Source of the DNA: Mycobacterium pseudokansasii
Lineage (GTDB): Bacteria > Actinomycetota > Actinomycetes > Mycobacteriales > Mycobacteriaceae
Direction: 5' to 3'
Assembly: GCF_900566075.1 (NCBI RefSeq)
Contig: NZ_UPHU01000001.1
Coordinates: 62,001-126,000 of the forward strand
Length of the DNA: 64,000 bases
Part shown: positions 34,305-45,871 of the stretch, piece after piece
Layout: the number at the start of each line of letters is the position of its first letter
Numbering within the stretch: the first letter of the stretch is position 1
Position numbers and translations under genes: made by a program
Notes under the pieces: generated by a model
Seen by the model: only the letters and a program-made list of their open reading frames with translations
The model's database searches: none
Told to the model about the DNA's origin: nothing

Positions 34305-37019
34305 TCAGAGGTGATGCAGCTCTGGGCACTGAAGGTCACCCTTGCGCCCGCGGACTGCGAGCGATGTCTGTCCTGCCGCGAGGGGCAGCACGCTGCATCC
34401 AAGGGCCAGCGCCCATCCTTGGATACCGATCGCCTGGATCTGCAGCGCCTTGGCTAACACGGGGATGGTGAAGGCGGCCGCGATCAGCCCCAGGCAGAGC
34501 GCCAGTGCACACCAGACCAGCCGGTTGCGTGTGACAGCGTTGCACAACACCGCGCTGCGGGGCCCGCGCATGTTGAAAACATGCCATAACTGGGCCAGTG
34601 CGATGGTCACAAACGACACCGTTGTCGTTGTCGCGGTGTCATATTCAAGCCAATACCGGGCAGCGAAGAGCGCCACCAGGGTGCTTACCGCGATCGCCAC
34701 TCCGTAGCCCGCCATCATGCGCCACAAACTGGCCGAAATGATCGGCTCTTTCGGGCGTCGCGGCGGTTGGTCGAGCACATCGCCCTCTCCTTCGCCGGTG
34801 GCCAACGCGAATGCCGGAAACACGTCGGTCACCAGGTTGAGGAACAAAATCTGCAGGGGAAGCAGCGGCAACGGCAGCCCGCCGACCACGGCGAGCGCCA
34901 CCACCAGTACCTCGCCCAGATTGCAGGAGAGCAGATAGAACGCGAAGCGGCGGATATTGTCGAAGATGACTCTGCCCTCGCGCGCGGCGATCACGAGCGT
35001 CGGGAATCGGTCATCGAGCAGCACCATGTCGGCCGCATCGCGCGCCACCTCGGTGCCTCGCTTACCCATCGCGACGCCGATGTCGGCCTTCATCAGTGCC
35101 GGCGCGTCGTTGACGCCGTCACCGATCATGGCCACAACGTGGCCTCCGCGTTGGAAGAGGTCAATGAGGTCAAGTTTCTGACGCGGGCTTACCCGCGCAA
35201 AAACCTGCGTGTGCGCTATCCCATTGGGTACCGACTCGGGCGCGTCCTTCAGGCGCGACAGCTCGTCACCGGTCGTGACGACAGCGTCAGTCGCTGCGAT
35301 GCCGACCTCCCTTGCGACGGCCACCGCCGTGCTGGGATGGTCACCCGTGGCCATGACGACGCCGATGCCCGCTCGGCGCAGCGCGCCTACCGCGCTGGCG
35401 ACGTCATCCCGCGGCGGGTCACGAAATGCCACCAACCCGACAAACACCATCCCATTGCTGAAGAGCTGCTGCGGATCCACGCACGCATGCTCGGCGAGCC
35501 CGAGCACACGTAGCCCGTCAGTCGCCAGTTCCCGGGCCACGTCCAGCCACTGGGCCTTGCGGTCGTCATCGAACGGCTCCGCCGCGACACCGATGCGATC
35601 CGCCAGCGCCAGCACTACTTCGGGCGCCCCCTTCATCGCAGCGAAATACTCGTCGTGATCACGATGCACGGTCGCCATCCATTTGGTAGCGGGGTCGAAC
35701 GGATACTCGGCGACCTCCGGGTACAGGCTCAGCTGATCGCCGCGACTCAACCCGCCGAGCGCACCGGCCTGTAACAGCGCGACCTCCATCGGATCACCGT
35801 CGCCGATCTTGGTTTCGACGTCGTAGTCAGCGTTTCCGCACAACACCCCGACCAACAACACACGCATGAGCTCCGCATCAGCAGAGGGGTCGACGGGCAA
35901 ACCCCTGGCGAGCACGGTGTTGGCCTGGTAGTCGAAATCGAACCCACCGGTGACGGTGACGACGCTGTCAACGGCCATCCGATTTTCGGTCAATGTGCCG
36001 GTCTTGTCGGTAAGGACCACCGTGGTCGAGCCCAGCGTCTCCACCGCCGAGAGGTTCTCCACCAGTGCGCTTTGTCGCGCCATGCGCAGCATTCCGCGGG
36101 CAAGAGCAAGCGTGGCCACGATCGGCAGGCCTTCCGGGATCGCTGCCACCGCAAGTGCGATCGAGGTCTCAATCATCAGCAGCGCCGGCCTGCCGTTGAG
36201 TAGTCCGGCCGCCGCCACGACGGACGCTATTACCAAGGTCAGCCAAATGAGCTGGCGCGACAGGCGCGCCAGGTGATCTTCCAACGGCGACCTGCCCTGT
36301 TGGGCCTCTTCGACCAGCTGGGTGATGCGGCCAAGCTCGGTGGACAGCCCGGTGCCCACCACAATGCCTTCGCCACTACCGCCGACCACATGAGTGCCCT
36401 TGAACAGCATCGCGGCCCGCTCATGAAGGGCTGCCGCCTCCGGGTCTGGCTCCGCGGTCTTGTGAACCGGCACCGACTCACCGGTCAGTGCCGACTCATC
36501 GACACTTAGCCCGGCGCTGTCCGCGCATCGTAGGTCGGCGGACACGACGTCACCTGCCTCCAGGAGTACGACGTCGCCGGGCACCAACGCATCGGCGTTG
36601 ATGACCATGGACCGGCCGTCTCTGCGTACCCGAGCGCTGCGCCCGCCAAGCGCCCGCAACGCCTCCATCGAGCGCACTGCCCTGCGCTCCGTGGCGTAGC
36701 CGATCGCCGTGTTGATCAACAGCACGATGGCGATCGCAGTCGCCTGGTCCCACTCACCGAAAGAAAACGACACGACCATCGCTGTTGCCAGCAGGGCCAC
36801 CACGGGGCTTGCGAACTGGCGAACCAGCAGCACGAAGTCGGAGACCGGCCGACGCGTCGTAAGGAGATTAGGGCCGAACAGTTGTCGGCGCCGCTCGACC
36901 GCCGTCTCGTCAAGGCCGACCTCCATGTCGACACCCAATTCACCCGCAACATCTATGACCGCCGAGGTATGCGGGTGCTGCGGCAATAACTCTGTTGAAA
37001 CCAATGCTGAGCCCATCAT
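34305..37019 (-). CDS. ctpF: cation-transporting P-type ATPase CtpF-like
   Basis: A 904-residue P2-type ATPase, nearly the same length as M. tuberculosis CtpF (905 aa). Order: N-terminal cation_ATPase_N, membrane pair, actuator TGES motif (ALTGESVP), the PEGLP motif in M4, phosphorylation motif DKTGTLTEN, nucleotide domain (KGAPE), hinge GDGVNDAPAL, and six C-terminal spans. PEGLP and the overall order fit calcium-type pumps. CtpF is part of the hypoxia DosR regulon in M. tuberculosis, and a DosR-like box lies 285 bp upstream here, on the side of a divergent universal stress pseudogene. Confidence 0.92.
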   Translation of the reverse strand: MMGSALVSTELLPQHPHTSAVIDVAGELGVDMEVGLDETAVERRRQLFGPNLLTTRRPVSDFVLLVRQFASPVVALLATAMVVSFSFGEWDQATAIAIVLLINTAIGYATERRAVRSMEALRALGGRSARVRRDGRSMVINADALVPGDVVLLEAGDVVSADLRCADSAGLSVDESALTGESVPVHKTAEPDPEAAALHERAAMLFKGTHVVGGSGEGIVVGTGLSTELGRITQLVEEAQQGRSPLEDHLARLSRQLIWLTLVIASVVAAAGLLNGRPALLMIETSIALAVAAIPEGLPIVATLALARGMLRMARQSALVENLSAVETLGSTTVVLTDKTGTLTENRMAVDSVVTVTGGFDFDYQANTVLARGLPVDPSADAELMRVLLVGVLCGNADYDVETKIGDGDPMEVALLQAGALGGLSRGDQLSLYPEVAEYPFDPATKWMATVHRDHDEYFAAMKGAPEVVLALADRIGVAAEPFDDDRKAQWLDVARELATDGLRVLGLAEHACVDPQQLFSNGMVFVGLVAFRDPPRDDVASAVGALRRAGIGVVMATGDHPSTAVAVAREVGIAATDAVVTTGDELSRLKDAPESVPNGIAHTQVFARVSPRQKLDLIDLFQRGGHVVAMIGDGVNDAPALMKADIGVAMGKRGTEVARDAADMVLLDDRFPTLVIAAREGRVIFDNIRRFAFYLLSCNLGEVLVVALAVVGGLPLPLLPLQILFLNLVTDVFPAFALATGEGEGDVLDQPPRRPKEPIISASLWRMMAGYGVAIAVSTLVALFAARYWLEYDTATTTTVSFVTIALAQLWHVFNMRGPRSAVLCNAVTRNRLVWCALALCLGLIAAAFTIPVLAKALQIQAIGIQGWALALGCSVLPLAAGQTSLAVRGRKGDLQCPELHHL

Positions 37020-37303
37020 TTCGAGCGTGACATCGCAGACGCCGCACCGTCAGGAGGCAGAGGTCACACAGCGCAGCGACCACCGCCGATGCTCGGCCAT
37101 CAGGGCGGTCCGGTATGCCAACGATGGCCCCCAGGGCCTGTCATATGACAGGCCGACTGGCGAGTGCCTCGCGTCTGGTCGTCGTGGGCGTGATACTCAA
37201 ACCCGACGCGGCGGCCAATTTCGTTGCGGGCATTGGGTCGGGATCATATTGTGACCCTGTCGGGCCGTCTCTCGTCTGCACCCGGGCGCCAGTGCCCCAT
37301 GAG

Positions 37304-37323
37304 TTAGGGACCAATGCCTACTG
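37304..37323. promoter_or_regulatory. DosR-like box
   Basis: TTAGGGACCAATGCCTACTG retains the GGGACC half and the spaced GCC of the degenerate palindrome bound by DosR. It lies between ctpF and the universal stress pseudogene, whose relatives in M. tuberculosis (Rv1996-Rv1997) are DosR-controlled. The right half is imperfect. The rest of 37020-37411 shows no gene. Confidence 0.45.
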
Positions 37324-37411
37324 TCCCGACCGCGATGGTTGCCTAATATCAGCGGGACGACACGCTTGCCCACGACGTGCCGTAGTTACGGGCTCCAGCA
37401 GGGAGGTCCTC

Positions 37412-37837
37412 ATGTGAGATTCGCACATCCACCCCGGAATTGTGGTCGGTGTCGATGGCTCGCCATCGTCCACAGCCGCTGTCCAATGGGCGGCAAGGGA
37501 TGCTGAGATGCGCAACGTGCCAACTCATTTGGTACATGTCATCGCTCCTATGGCTACCTCGGAGGGGTGGTCAGGCATCCCGATAATCGCCAACTATGCG
37601 GATTGGCAAGAAGAACGCGCGCGCGAAATCATCGAACAGGCCGACAAGGTCGTCGCCGAGGCCACCTCGACAAGCCGCGCCCCGCATGTCACGAGCGAGG
37701 TACTGCACGCCGCGATTGTGCCCGCCCTGGTTGACCTGTCCAAGAGCGCCGACATGGTCGTGGTCGGCTGCCGCGGCCAGGGCGGTGTGGGGCCCCGGCC
37801 ACGGTCGACGGAGGCCCTCCGAGAATTTCGGGGCTAG
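37412..37837 (+). pseudogene. universal stress protein pseudogene
   Basis: Reads IVVGVDGSPSSTAAVQWAAR at the start and MVVVGCRGQGGVG later, the first USP domain of tandem-domain proteins like Rv1996. Two lesions are visible. A GGGAGG ribosome site precedes ATG 37412, but codon 2 is TGA. The second USP domain is missing, because the frame stops at 37837 right after the first domain's ATP-loop. A rescue start at GTG 37442 would still give only half a protein. It is divergent from ctpF. Confidence 0.75.
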
Positions 37838-38100
37838 TTCGTGGTGGAAGCGGGATGCGGCACACGTGCTGACCTGTCGGCCACGATGCTCGCGGTGGTC
37901 GAAAGCACGTCGTCGACGAGGCTCAGCTGCGGGCCGGCGGCCGCGGCGTCGACGATCTGAGGGTCAACGGCCTGATACGTTTCTCCGTGCACTCCGATAG
38001 TGGCATGGTCTCGCAGCCAACACTTTTGAAGCCAATCGGTTTGTGTGCCATAGGGCAGCGGGATGATGGAGCCGTCGCGTGGCCGGCCTGTTCGGTGCCG
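37834..38100 (-). pseudogene. truncated F420-type nitroreductase-family gene
   Basis: The minus strand encodes DGSIIPLPYGTQTDWLQKCW, then HATIGVHGETYQAVDPQIVD, clearly related to the intact gene at 39677-40081. The first half is missing. It ends within four bases of the universal stress pseudogene on the other strand, so both lost sequence at a common boundary. The stretch 38100-38371 upstream shows no identifiable gene. Confidence 0.65.
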
Positions 38101-38371
38101 TGCTGGGGAACTGAATGCGCGCAACGAGTTTTCGATGTTTATCGGCGACGCAAAGCGCGAGCGCATCCTGTGTGGGTTGTTCGACAGCTTCTCGCCGACA
38201 GCGCCGCCGAGATGGTCTTTGACACCAACCACGCCTGGTGCCGGTGGAGCAGCAGGGCGATCGGCTGAGAATGAACGGGTGCCGCCAGCCGCGTTTATCC
38301 CGCGGGCGGCGCGGCCCACCGCGGCGTGGACAGCTTCTGAGCGGCAAGACCGCAGATTCCCCGGCGGCGCC

Positions 38372-39589
38372 TCAGAAAAAGAATCCGGCATGCGGTGCCT
38401 CCGGCACCGCGAACAGCCGATCCGCGGCACCGAGTGCGTTTGTATCGTCGGCCCGGACCAGCCCGGCCATAGCGAGGCTGCGCCAGGTCGTGCCGCCGAG
38501 CAGAACCGCGGCGAGCCCGTCGGCGCCGACGAGTAACTGCGCGCGGCGCTGCGTCGGCTCGGCGCCGTCGCCGGTGATAGTGAAGCGGGTCGAATTACCG
38601 GGCAAGAGTGGATCATTGACCGCGATGGTGACGGAACCGTCGCCCGCATACCGGCGTGCGGAAAGCGCCTGGTAGGCGTCGACGATGCGGAGCCACGTCT
38701 CGTCGTATATCCGGGTGACCTTCGCGGCCCGCCGGTCGACGAGCAGCCACGGCAACGGATCGTCAACTGGGAGCATCCAGAACACCACGCGGTCAATGAG
38801 ATCCAGCCCCAGCAGAAAGCGCAGCAGGCCCAGATAGGCATCCGTGGATGGGGCGAAGAAGTCCTCGACCGCGATGGTGCGTTGTTCGCTGACGAACCAG
38901 TTTTCGGCATCGAGAGGGCGGTAGCGGACGAAGCCGGACTCCGTCCCGGGCTCACCGTGCACCGCGATATACCAAGGCCCAGAGTATGATTCGGTGCGCA
39001 GCCGCAGGCCCCGCCACCAAACCGATGCGCGCTCAACGGTTCCCGGCCGGAAAGACCGGTTCCCGGCGTAGATTCGGGGCAGCACGTCCCATGATTGCGC
39101 GGTATCGAGCAGTCGAACCGGCCCGCCGGTCCCGACGCCCGGACGTAGCGCGGCGCGTCGAGTATCCACCTCCACGCTCTGCGATGAACTCGCCACGCCG
39201 TAGCCAAACCGTTCATAGATCGTCGCCTCGGAGGCGCGCAGTGTCGCGACCGCCTCACCCCGGGCGGCGATGTCGTTCAGCTGATGACGGATGAGTTCGG
39301 TGGCGATACCTCGACGGGTGAACGACGGCAGCACCCCGATGTGCGTCACGGCGGCGTGCCGCACGACCGCTCCGCCGGGAAGTGTCAGTCCGCAGGTGAC
39401 GGCATCAGCAGTGCCGACCAGCTGCCGTCCGGCGAACGCGCCCACCGTACGGCCTGGCTCGAGCAGTGTGGTGATCCGACCCGGCGCCAGGTCCGGCACG
39501 GGCGGCAACCCGATCATGGCGGCGCGGAAAATTCCAGCCGCCGCGACGAGGTCGTCTTCGCTGTCGAGAACACGGATCTCGATGCCCAC
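38372..39589 (-). CDS. Eis-like GNAT N-acetyltransferase
   Basis: A 405-residue protein with the three-part Eis layout: N-terminal GNAT (THIGVLPSFTRRGIATELIR is the acetyl-CoA loop, then ATLRASEATIYERFGYGVAS), a second GNAT-like domain, and a sterol-carrier-protein-like C-terminal domain. It ends in FFF, giving the C-terminal Phe carboxylate that acts as catalytic base in Eis. Relatives acetylate amines of aminoglycosides and Lys residues of proteins. I start at GTG 39589 to match the family length of about 402; a start at 39661 is possible. Confidence 0.85.
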   Translation of the reverse strand: MGIEIRVLDSEDDLVAAAGIFRAAMIGLPPVPDLAPGRITTLLEPGRTVGAFAGRQLVGTADAVTCGLTLPGGAVVRHAAVTHIGVLPSFTRRGIATELIRHQLNDIAARGEAVATLRASEATIYERFGYGVASSSQSVEVDTRRAALRPGVGTGGPVRLLDTAQSWDVLPRIYAGNRSFRPGTVERASVWWRGLRLRTESYSGPWYIAVHGEPGTESGFVRYRPLDAENWFVSEQRTIAVEDFFAPSTDAYLGLLRFLLGLDLIDRVVFWMLPVDDPLPWLLVDRRAAKVTRIYDETWLRIVDAYQALSARRYAGDGSVTIAVNDPLLPGNSTRFTITGDGAEPTQRRAQLLVGADGLAAVLLGGTTWRSLAMAGLVRADDTNALGAADRLFAVPEAPHAGFFF

Positions 39590-39676
39590 AAGGCCATCAT
39601 GGCTGGTGCCCTCGACGGCGGCGCGAGCGCCTCGGCCGGACGATACCGACGCGGCGCCCAACTCGACCGAGCTGAA

Positions 39677-40081
39677 TCACTTCCGAGCCGGCGGCGCGGC
39701 CGCGGGCGCCATTTTCAGATAATGCCTGACATTGAACCGGTCGAAGGCACGTTTCTGGCGAGGGGCCAGTTGCCCGGCCGCAGCCGCTGGGTCGATGATC
39801 TGCGGGTCGACCGCCTCATATGTTTCTCCGTGCACGCGGATGGTGGCGCGCCCCGCAGCCAAGACATTTCGCAGCCAATCGGTGTGTGTGCCGTAGGGCA
39901 GCGGAATGATGAAGCCGTCAGTTACTGGTTCCGCCACCACGGGTGTGGCGTACCTCGTGCCGGTGCGGCGCCCGGTGTGCTCGATGACGCTGGCATACCA
40001 GTACTTTCGGCCAGCCACCAGCATCATGGCCGGATTCAGCAGGTGCTTGTTGAACACTCGCACGGCATCGAGGACCGCCAT
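39677..40081 (-). CDS. nitroreductase-family deazaflavin (F420)-dependent oxidoreductase
   Basis: A 134-residue split-barrel protein of the Ddn/FDOR-A type, which use cofactor F420H2 to reduce quinones, nitro compounds and other acceptors. It shows NPAMMLVAGRKYWYASVIEH, TGRRTGTRYATPVV, FIIPLPYGTHTDWLRNVLAA and the conserved HGETYEAVDPQI block. The ATG at 40081 has AGAAAGAAGG upstream. A truncated paralog lies beyond the Eis-like gene, so the Eis-like gene is bracketed by two copies. Confidence 0.87.
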   Translation of the reverse strand: MAVLDAVRVFNKHLLNPAMMLVAGRKYWYASVIEHTGRRTGTRYATPVVAEPVTDGFIIPLPYGTHTDWLRNVLAAGRATIRVHGETYEAVDPQIIDPAAAAGQLAPRQKRAFDRFNVRHYLKMAPAAAPPARK

Positions 40082-40289
40082 GATGAACCTTCTTTCTCTG
40101 CGGAGCGCCGGTTGTCGACAAATCGAAATACCCTTGCGCAGTGGGGTCTTCAGGCTTGCCCAGGTTAGGTCAGCCGGAGCAGACGGCCTAGGGCCGTTGG
40201 TCCCCGGGCGCGTAACGTGAGTGGGTGTCTGGCCCAGGAGAAGGACGATTATTGGTCGCTACCGGCCGACGTATCCGGTGGGAGGTCCC

Positions 40290-40514
40290 ATGGGCCGCAA
40301 CGTAGGTCCGTTCCTCGTGGTGGCCGGAATCATCATCGCGGTGCTGGGTGTCCTGACGTGGGTCGGCGGCCTCTGGTGGGTCGGACGGCTTCCTGGTGAC
40401 ATCAGAATCGAGCGTGGAAACGTGCGCATCTACATTCCGGTGGTCTCGATGCTGGTCATCTCGATCGTCGGCAGCATTGTCCTGACAATTCTGCTGCACC
40501 TGTTTCGCCGATGA
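40290..40514 (+). CDS. DUF2905 small membrane protein
   Basis: A 74-residue protein with two membrane spans (GPFLVVAGIIIAVLGVLTWV and VVSMLVISIVGSIVLTILLH) separated by the conserved loop GRLPGDIRIERGNVRIYIP typical of DUF2905. The ATG at 40290 follows GGAGG (40281-40285) by four bases; an upstream start at 40221 is less likely. Function unknown. Confidence 0.85.
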   Translation: MGRNVGPFLVVAGIIIAVLGVLTWVGGLWWVGRLPGDIRIERGNVRIYIPVVSMLVISIVGSIVLTILLHLFRR

Positions 40515-40565
40515 CGCCCGGCGGGCCGTGCTTGAGCCGCCGCTGTAGTGCGGCGCGCGAGGGTG

Positions 40566-42803
<2,238 letters not shown>

Positions 42804-42987
42804 CGGTGTGTCTCCCGGCGTCGCTATTGGTCAGATTCGAGGGCTCAGCGTTGGATCGGCGCCTAACCAGTATCGCGGCTCCATTGTGCCGAAAATCATT
42901 CGGGAAGTGTTCGGTGAGCCGGTGAACAGTAAACCCACGTCGGTCACCGCGCGGCGGCCCGGCGAGTGCGACGGCACCCATCACTGG

Positions 42988-44613
42988 TCAACGCGGGCTC
43001 TGTTCGGCCGACGCGGCCGCGGCGTGTGTTCCGGCGCGGCGGCCCGAGAACACGCAGTCGGCCAGCGAGAGCCCGCTGACGTAGGAATTGGAGCAGACGC
43101 CGGCAGCGGTGCGTCCCGCGCTGAACAACCCGGGAATCGGCTCTCCGGATTCGTTGACGACGGCTCCGCTGCGCTCGTCGACTCGGATACCGCCGAGAGT
43201 CAGCATCGGAGTGGGGTTGAGCAGGCTTGGCCGCACCGAAATATTGAGCAGGGTGAACGGCGCCTGGCTGATCCGGCGGACAAACTCGGCGGGCTTTCCG
43301 GCGGGGTCCGGTGCGCCGGTGTCGATCGCGGCGTTGTGCGCCGCGACGGTGGCCACCAAGCCGTCGGGATCGATACCGGCCGCCTTCGCGACCTCGGGCA
43401 GCGACGGCGCTGTCACCGCGTCGGCCAACATCAGCGCCGCAACCTGGGCACGCTGAAACCACAACGGCTGCGTGATCATTTGGCGGCGGGCTTCCCGCAT
43501 CAACGCGGCATCGGCGAGAAGCCACCCGGCGCCCTCGTGCTGTCGGATCATGGCTTGCCCGACCGCGGCTCCGTAGCGACTTTCGTCGATGACGCGATGC
43601 CCGCCCCGGTCAACGATGACGGCGCCGATGAACGCGCTCGGCGGGGTGATAAAGCGCCAGGCCGAGACATTGTCCATCCGGTCGGTGACTGCTCCGACGC
43701 TCTGCGCGAGCGCGATGCCGCTTCCGTCGTCGCCGCTGGTGCCCAGTTGCAGACCGCCCACGTATTGGGGCGCGAACCGCTGCACCCAGTCGGTGTTGGC
43801 GATGAAGCCGCCGGCGCAGATGATCACGGCGCGGCGCGCATGGATGCGGACCGGCTGGGCGTAGCGCCGCTCGAGCCTGCGCAGCTGCCCTTCGATCAGG
43901 CGGCGAAGCGGCGGGTAGTAGATGCCCGGCTTTGCCGAAAGCTTCGCTGCCGCAGCGTAACGGCGCTGGATGAGCGGTGGCGCGAAGTGCATGGTGAGCG
44001 CATCCACTCCGGTCACCCGACCGGAAGAATCCTGGATCAGGTTCGTCACCGTGGTACGGGGCCAGAACCGAACGCCAAGGGCCACTGCGGCTTTGGCCAA
44101 TGGCTCATGCAGCTTCCGGCCCGAGGTGCCGCGGCCCTGGACGCGATGCCCGCGCTGGACGGGCGGGGTGTGGCAGCGAAACGCGCCGGCGTTTTCACTG
44201 CCCGAGTGATAAAGGTAGTAGCGATTGTTCGGAAACGAGGTCTTGTACGGGCACACTGCGGGGCTGAACGGCACCCCGTAGCTGCTCAGCCAGTCGATCA
44301 TCTCGGGGCTGGAGCGTACGAACGACTCCAGGGTTTCCTGGCTGACGGCGTCACCGACTTCGAGGCGGAGATAGGCCAGCATTTGCTCGGGGCTGTCGTT
44401 GACCCCGGCCTGTTGCTGAACTATGGTGCCGCCGCCGGCGTAGATGATCCCGCCCGATATCGCCGTGGCACCACCACCATTGGCGCGGTCCAGCGCGATG
44501 ACATCTGCGCCGCGTTCGCGGGCGGCGATGGCCGCGCACTCACCTGCTGCGCCGAACCCGATCACCACGACATCGGCGGACTCGCCGATGCGCGCCGACT
44601 TGTCACCAGCCAT
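42988..44613 (-). CDS. FAD-dependent dehydrogenase, KstD/fumarate-reductase-like
   Basis: A 541-residue flavoprotein of the FAD_binding_2 family, the family of 3-ketosteroid dehydrogenases. The Rossmann start is ADVVVIGFGAAGECAAIAAR at residues about 12-31, then GGGATAISGGIIYAGGG. The C-terminal FAD block is PMLTLGGIRVDERSGAVV, then GLFSAGRTAAGVCSNSYVSG. The ATG at 44613 has GTGGGAG upstream. A KstR-consensus 14-mer 40 bp upstream suggests control by the cholesterol-catabolism repressor. The substrate is not established; a steroid is plausible. Confidence 0.85.
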   Translation of the reverse strand: MAGDKSARIGESADVVVIGFGAAGECAAIAARERGADVIALDRANGGGATAISGGIIYAGGGTIVQQQAGVNDSPEQMLAYLRLEVGDAVSQETLESFVRSSPEMIDWLSSYGVPFSPAVCPYKTSFPNNRYYLYHSGSENAGAFRCHTPPVQRGHRVQGRGTSGRKLHEPLAKAAVALGVRFWPRTTVTNLIQDSSGRVTGVDALTMHFAPPLIQRRYAAAAKLSAKPGIYYPPLRRLIEGQLRRLERRYAQPVRIHARRAVIICAGGFIANTDWVQRFAPQYVGGLQLGTSGDDGSGIALAQSVGAVTDRMDNVSAWRFITPPSAFIGAVIVDRGGHRVIDESRYGAAVGQAMIRQHEGAGWLLADAALMREARRQMITQPLWFQRAQVAALMLADAVTAPSLPEVAKAAGIDPDGLVATVAAHNAAIDTGAPDPAGKPAEFVRRISQAPFTLLNISVRPSLLNPTPMLTLGGIRVDERSGAVVNESGEPIPGLFSAGRTAAGVCSNSYVSGLSLADCVFSGRRAGTHAAAASAEQSPR

Positions 44614-44652
44614 GCCAGTACTCCCACTGGGGTTGCGCGTTGTGGGGTGAAC

Positions 44653-44666
44653 TGTAACAGGTTCTA
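44653..44666. promoter_or_regulatory. KstR-consensus operator
   Basis: TGTAACAGGTTCTA fits TnnAACnnGTTnnA, the KstR site, at every fixed position. It lies 40 bp before the FAD-dehydrogenase start. Confidence 0.6.
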
Positions 44667-44889
44667 ATTCTGTCTCCGTCTCGGTCGAGCGGGTCGAATC
44701 TGGGGGTGCCGGAGGAGATGTTCGCGGCCGCGGTGTCGCCCCCGGGTGTCCTGGATCATGGCCGCAGCGGAGTGCAGCAGGGGGCGTTGTCGGCGGCCGG
44801 GTCGCCCGATGCGAGGCAAGATCTGACCGGTCCCATTTCCCGAGAAGCTCGACACCAAGCCCACTGTGATCGGGCGCGTCGAAAACAGA

Positions 44890-45284
44890 TGTTTGATGGG
44901 CTGGTCGACTCCGGCACTCGAGCACGAGGCACGTTAAATGGCAAACCAATCGAAGTTGTCGAGACGCGCCTAATAAGCACGCCACATCCTGCGCCCAGCC
45001 CAGGCGCAGGATTGTTCGGCGGCAGCGAGGGATCAACCAGAGGCGCTGGTGGGGCGGCATCGCGTGGGGGCTCGCCTAGCCCGCTTCCAGGACCCCGGGC
45101 GACGGTCGAACCACCACCCGCCACGCGCATGGAGCCACCAACTCGTCTCGGCGGACCCATGGGGGGCGGACCGCTACCGCCAGAGTCCACCCCACATCCT
45201 GTTCAACCGCCGCACAGCCACCACGAACTACCTGTGCTGGGTAAAGACGAGCTACCGGACTTAGATGAATTCAACCCAGGATGA
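44890..45284 (+). pseudogene. probable remnant of a Pro-rich secreted/polymorphic toxin-like protein
   Basis: From MFDGLVDSG the frame encodes 131 residues, mostly a Pro/Gly/Ser-rich linker (APSPGAGLFGGSEGSTRG, then PMGGGPLPPESTPHP) ending in LGKDELPDLDEFNPG and a stop. The same frame is open back to about 44706. Such linkers with a C-terminal LPxLDEFNPG hinge precede variable toxin domains in mycobacterial secreted proteins. Here the toxin domain is absent and no N-terminal WXG/ESX domain is present. Both ends missing points to a fragment; the toxin link is inference. Confidence 0.35.
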
Positions 45285-45747
45285 TAAGGGGCATCGATGC
45301 CGGGCAGCCGTGACACGCAACATCGAGACGTTCATCACCAGATCCCGGATGACCAACGACATAGCGCACCCAATCCGCACCCCATTGTTGGCCGCCGGGC
45401 TCGCGAATTTCGATCGTTATCTTCTCGGGGCTGCTTCCGGCCGCTTGTAGATATTCTGTGGAATAGATGCCGGCTTCCACCATGTCGGCATACTCCATTC
45501 CCGAGGGAAGCGGCGCCAGGGACAAAGCCCATGGCTTTTTCCCGTTGAATCGGTGCAGCGGAGCTGCGAATGTACTGATATCGCTGCGGCTCGAGATCTC
45601 CTCGACTAGGACACCGCCGTCGTATTCAACGAGGTGTGTGTGATGGCCCATGGATAAGAGCCTATCGCCTAGCGCCGACACATCCGCTTCCGCTACATAC
45701 TGCATCGAGACCGGCCAGAGCCACGGGGCCGCCGTCGTCTCTCGCAC
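45271..45747 (-). CDS. hypothetical protein, 158 aa
   Basis: No family assigned. The frame reads MRETTAAPWLWPVSMQYVAE, then GHHTHLVEYDGGVLVEEISS, then ITIEIREPGGQQWGADWVRY. It is soluble and mixed alpha/beta in appearance. Its tail overlaps the 3' end of the Pro-rich remnant on the opposite strand by 14 bases. An internal Met (MQYVAEADVSALGD) is another possible start. The size and neighbour would suit an immunity-type protein, but I see no diagnostic motif. Confidence 0.45.
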   Translation of the reverse strand: MRETTAAPWLWPVSMQYVAEADVSALGDRLLSMGHHTHLVEYDGGVLVEEISSRSDISTFAAPLHRFNGKKPWALSLAPLPSGMEYADMVEAGIYSTEYLQAAGSSPEKITIEIREPGGQQWGADWVRYVVGHPGSGDERLDVACHGCPASMPLIILG

Positions 45748-45871
45748 CTGGCGGACCCGACCAGAAATACGGCCTCATCATAGGCAGCAAGACCGGGCGC
45801 AGAGCTGTCGAATTGCCACTGAGCCGCCATCGGCCGTACCGACTTGTTGCATAGCTCGCCCTCGCTTCCCC

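Noticed and set aside
37834-39258. 474-codon minus-strand frame
   Set aside because: It is out of frame with the well-supported Eis-like gene for most of its length. Only its last part has nitroreductase homology.
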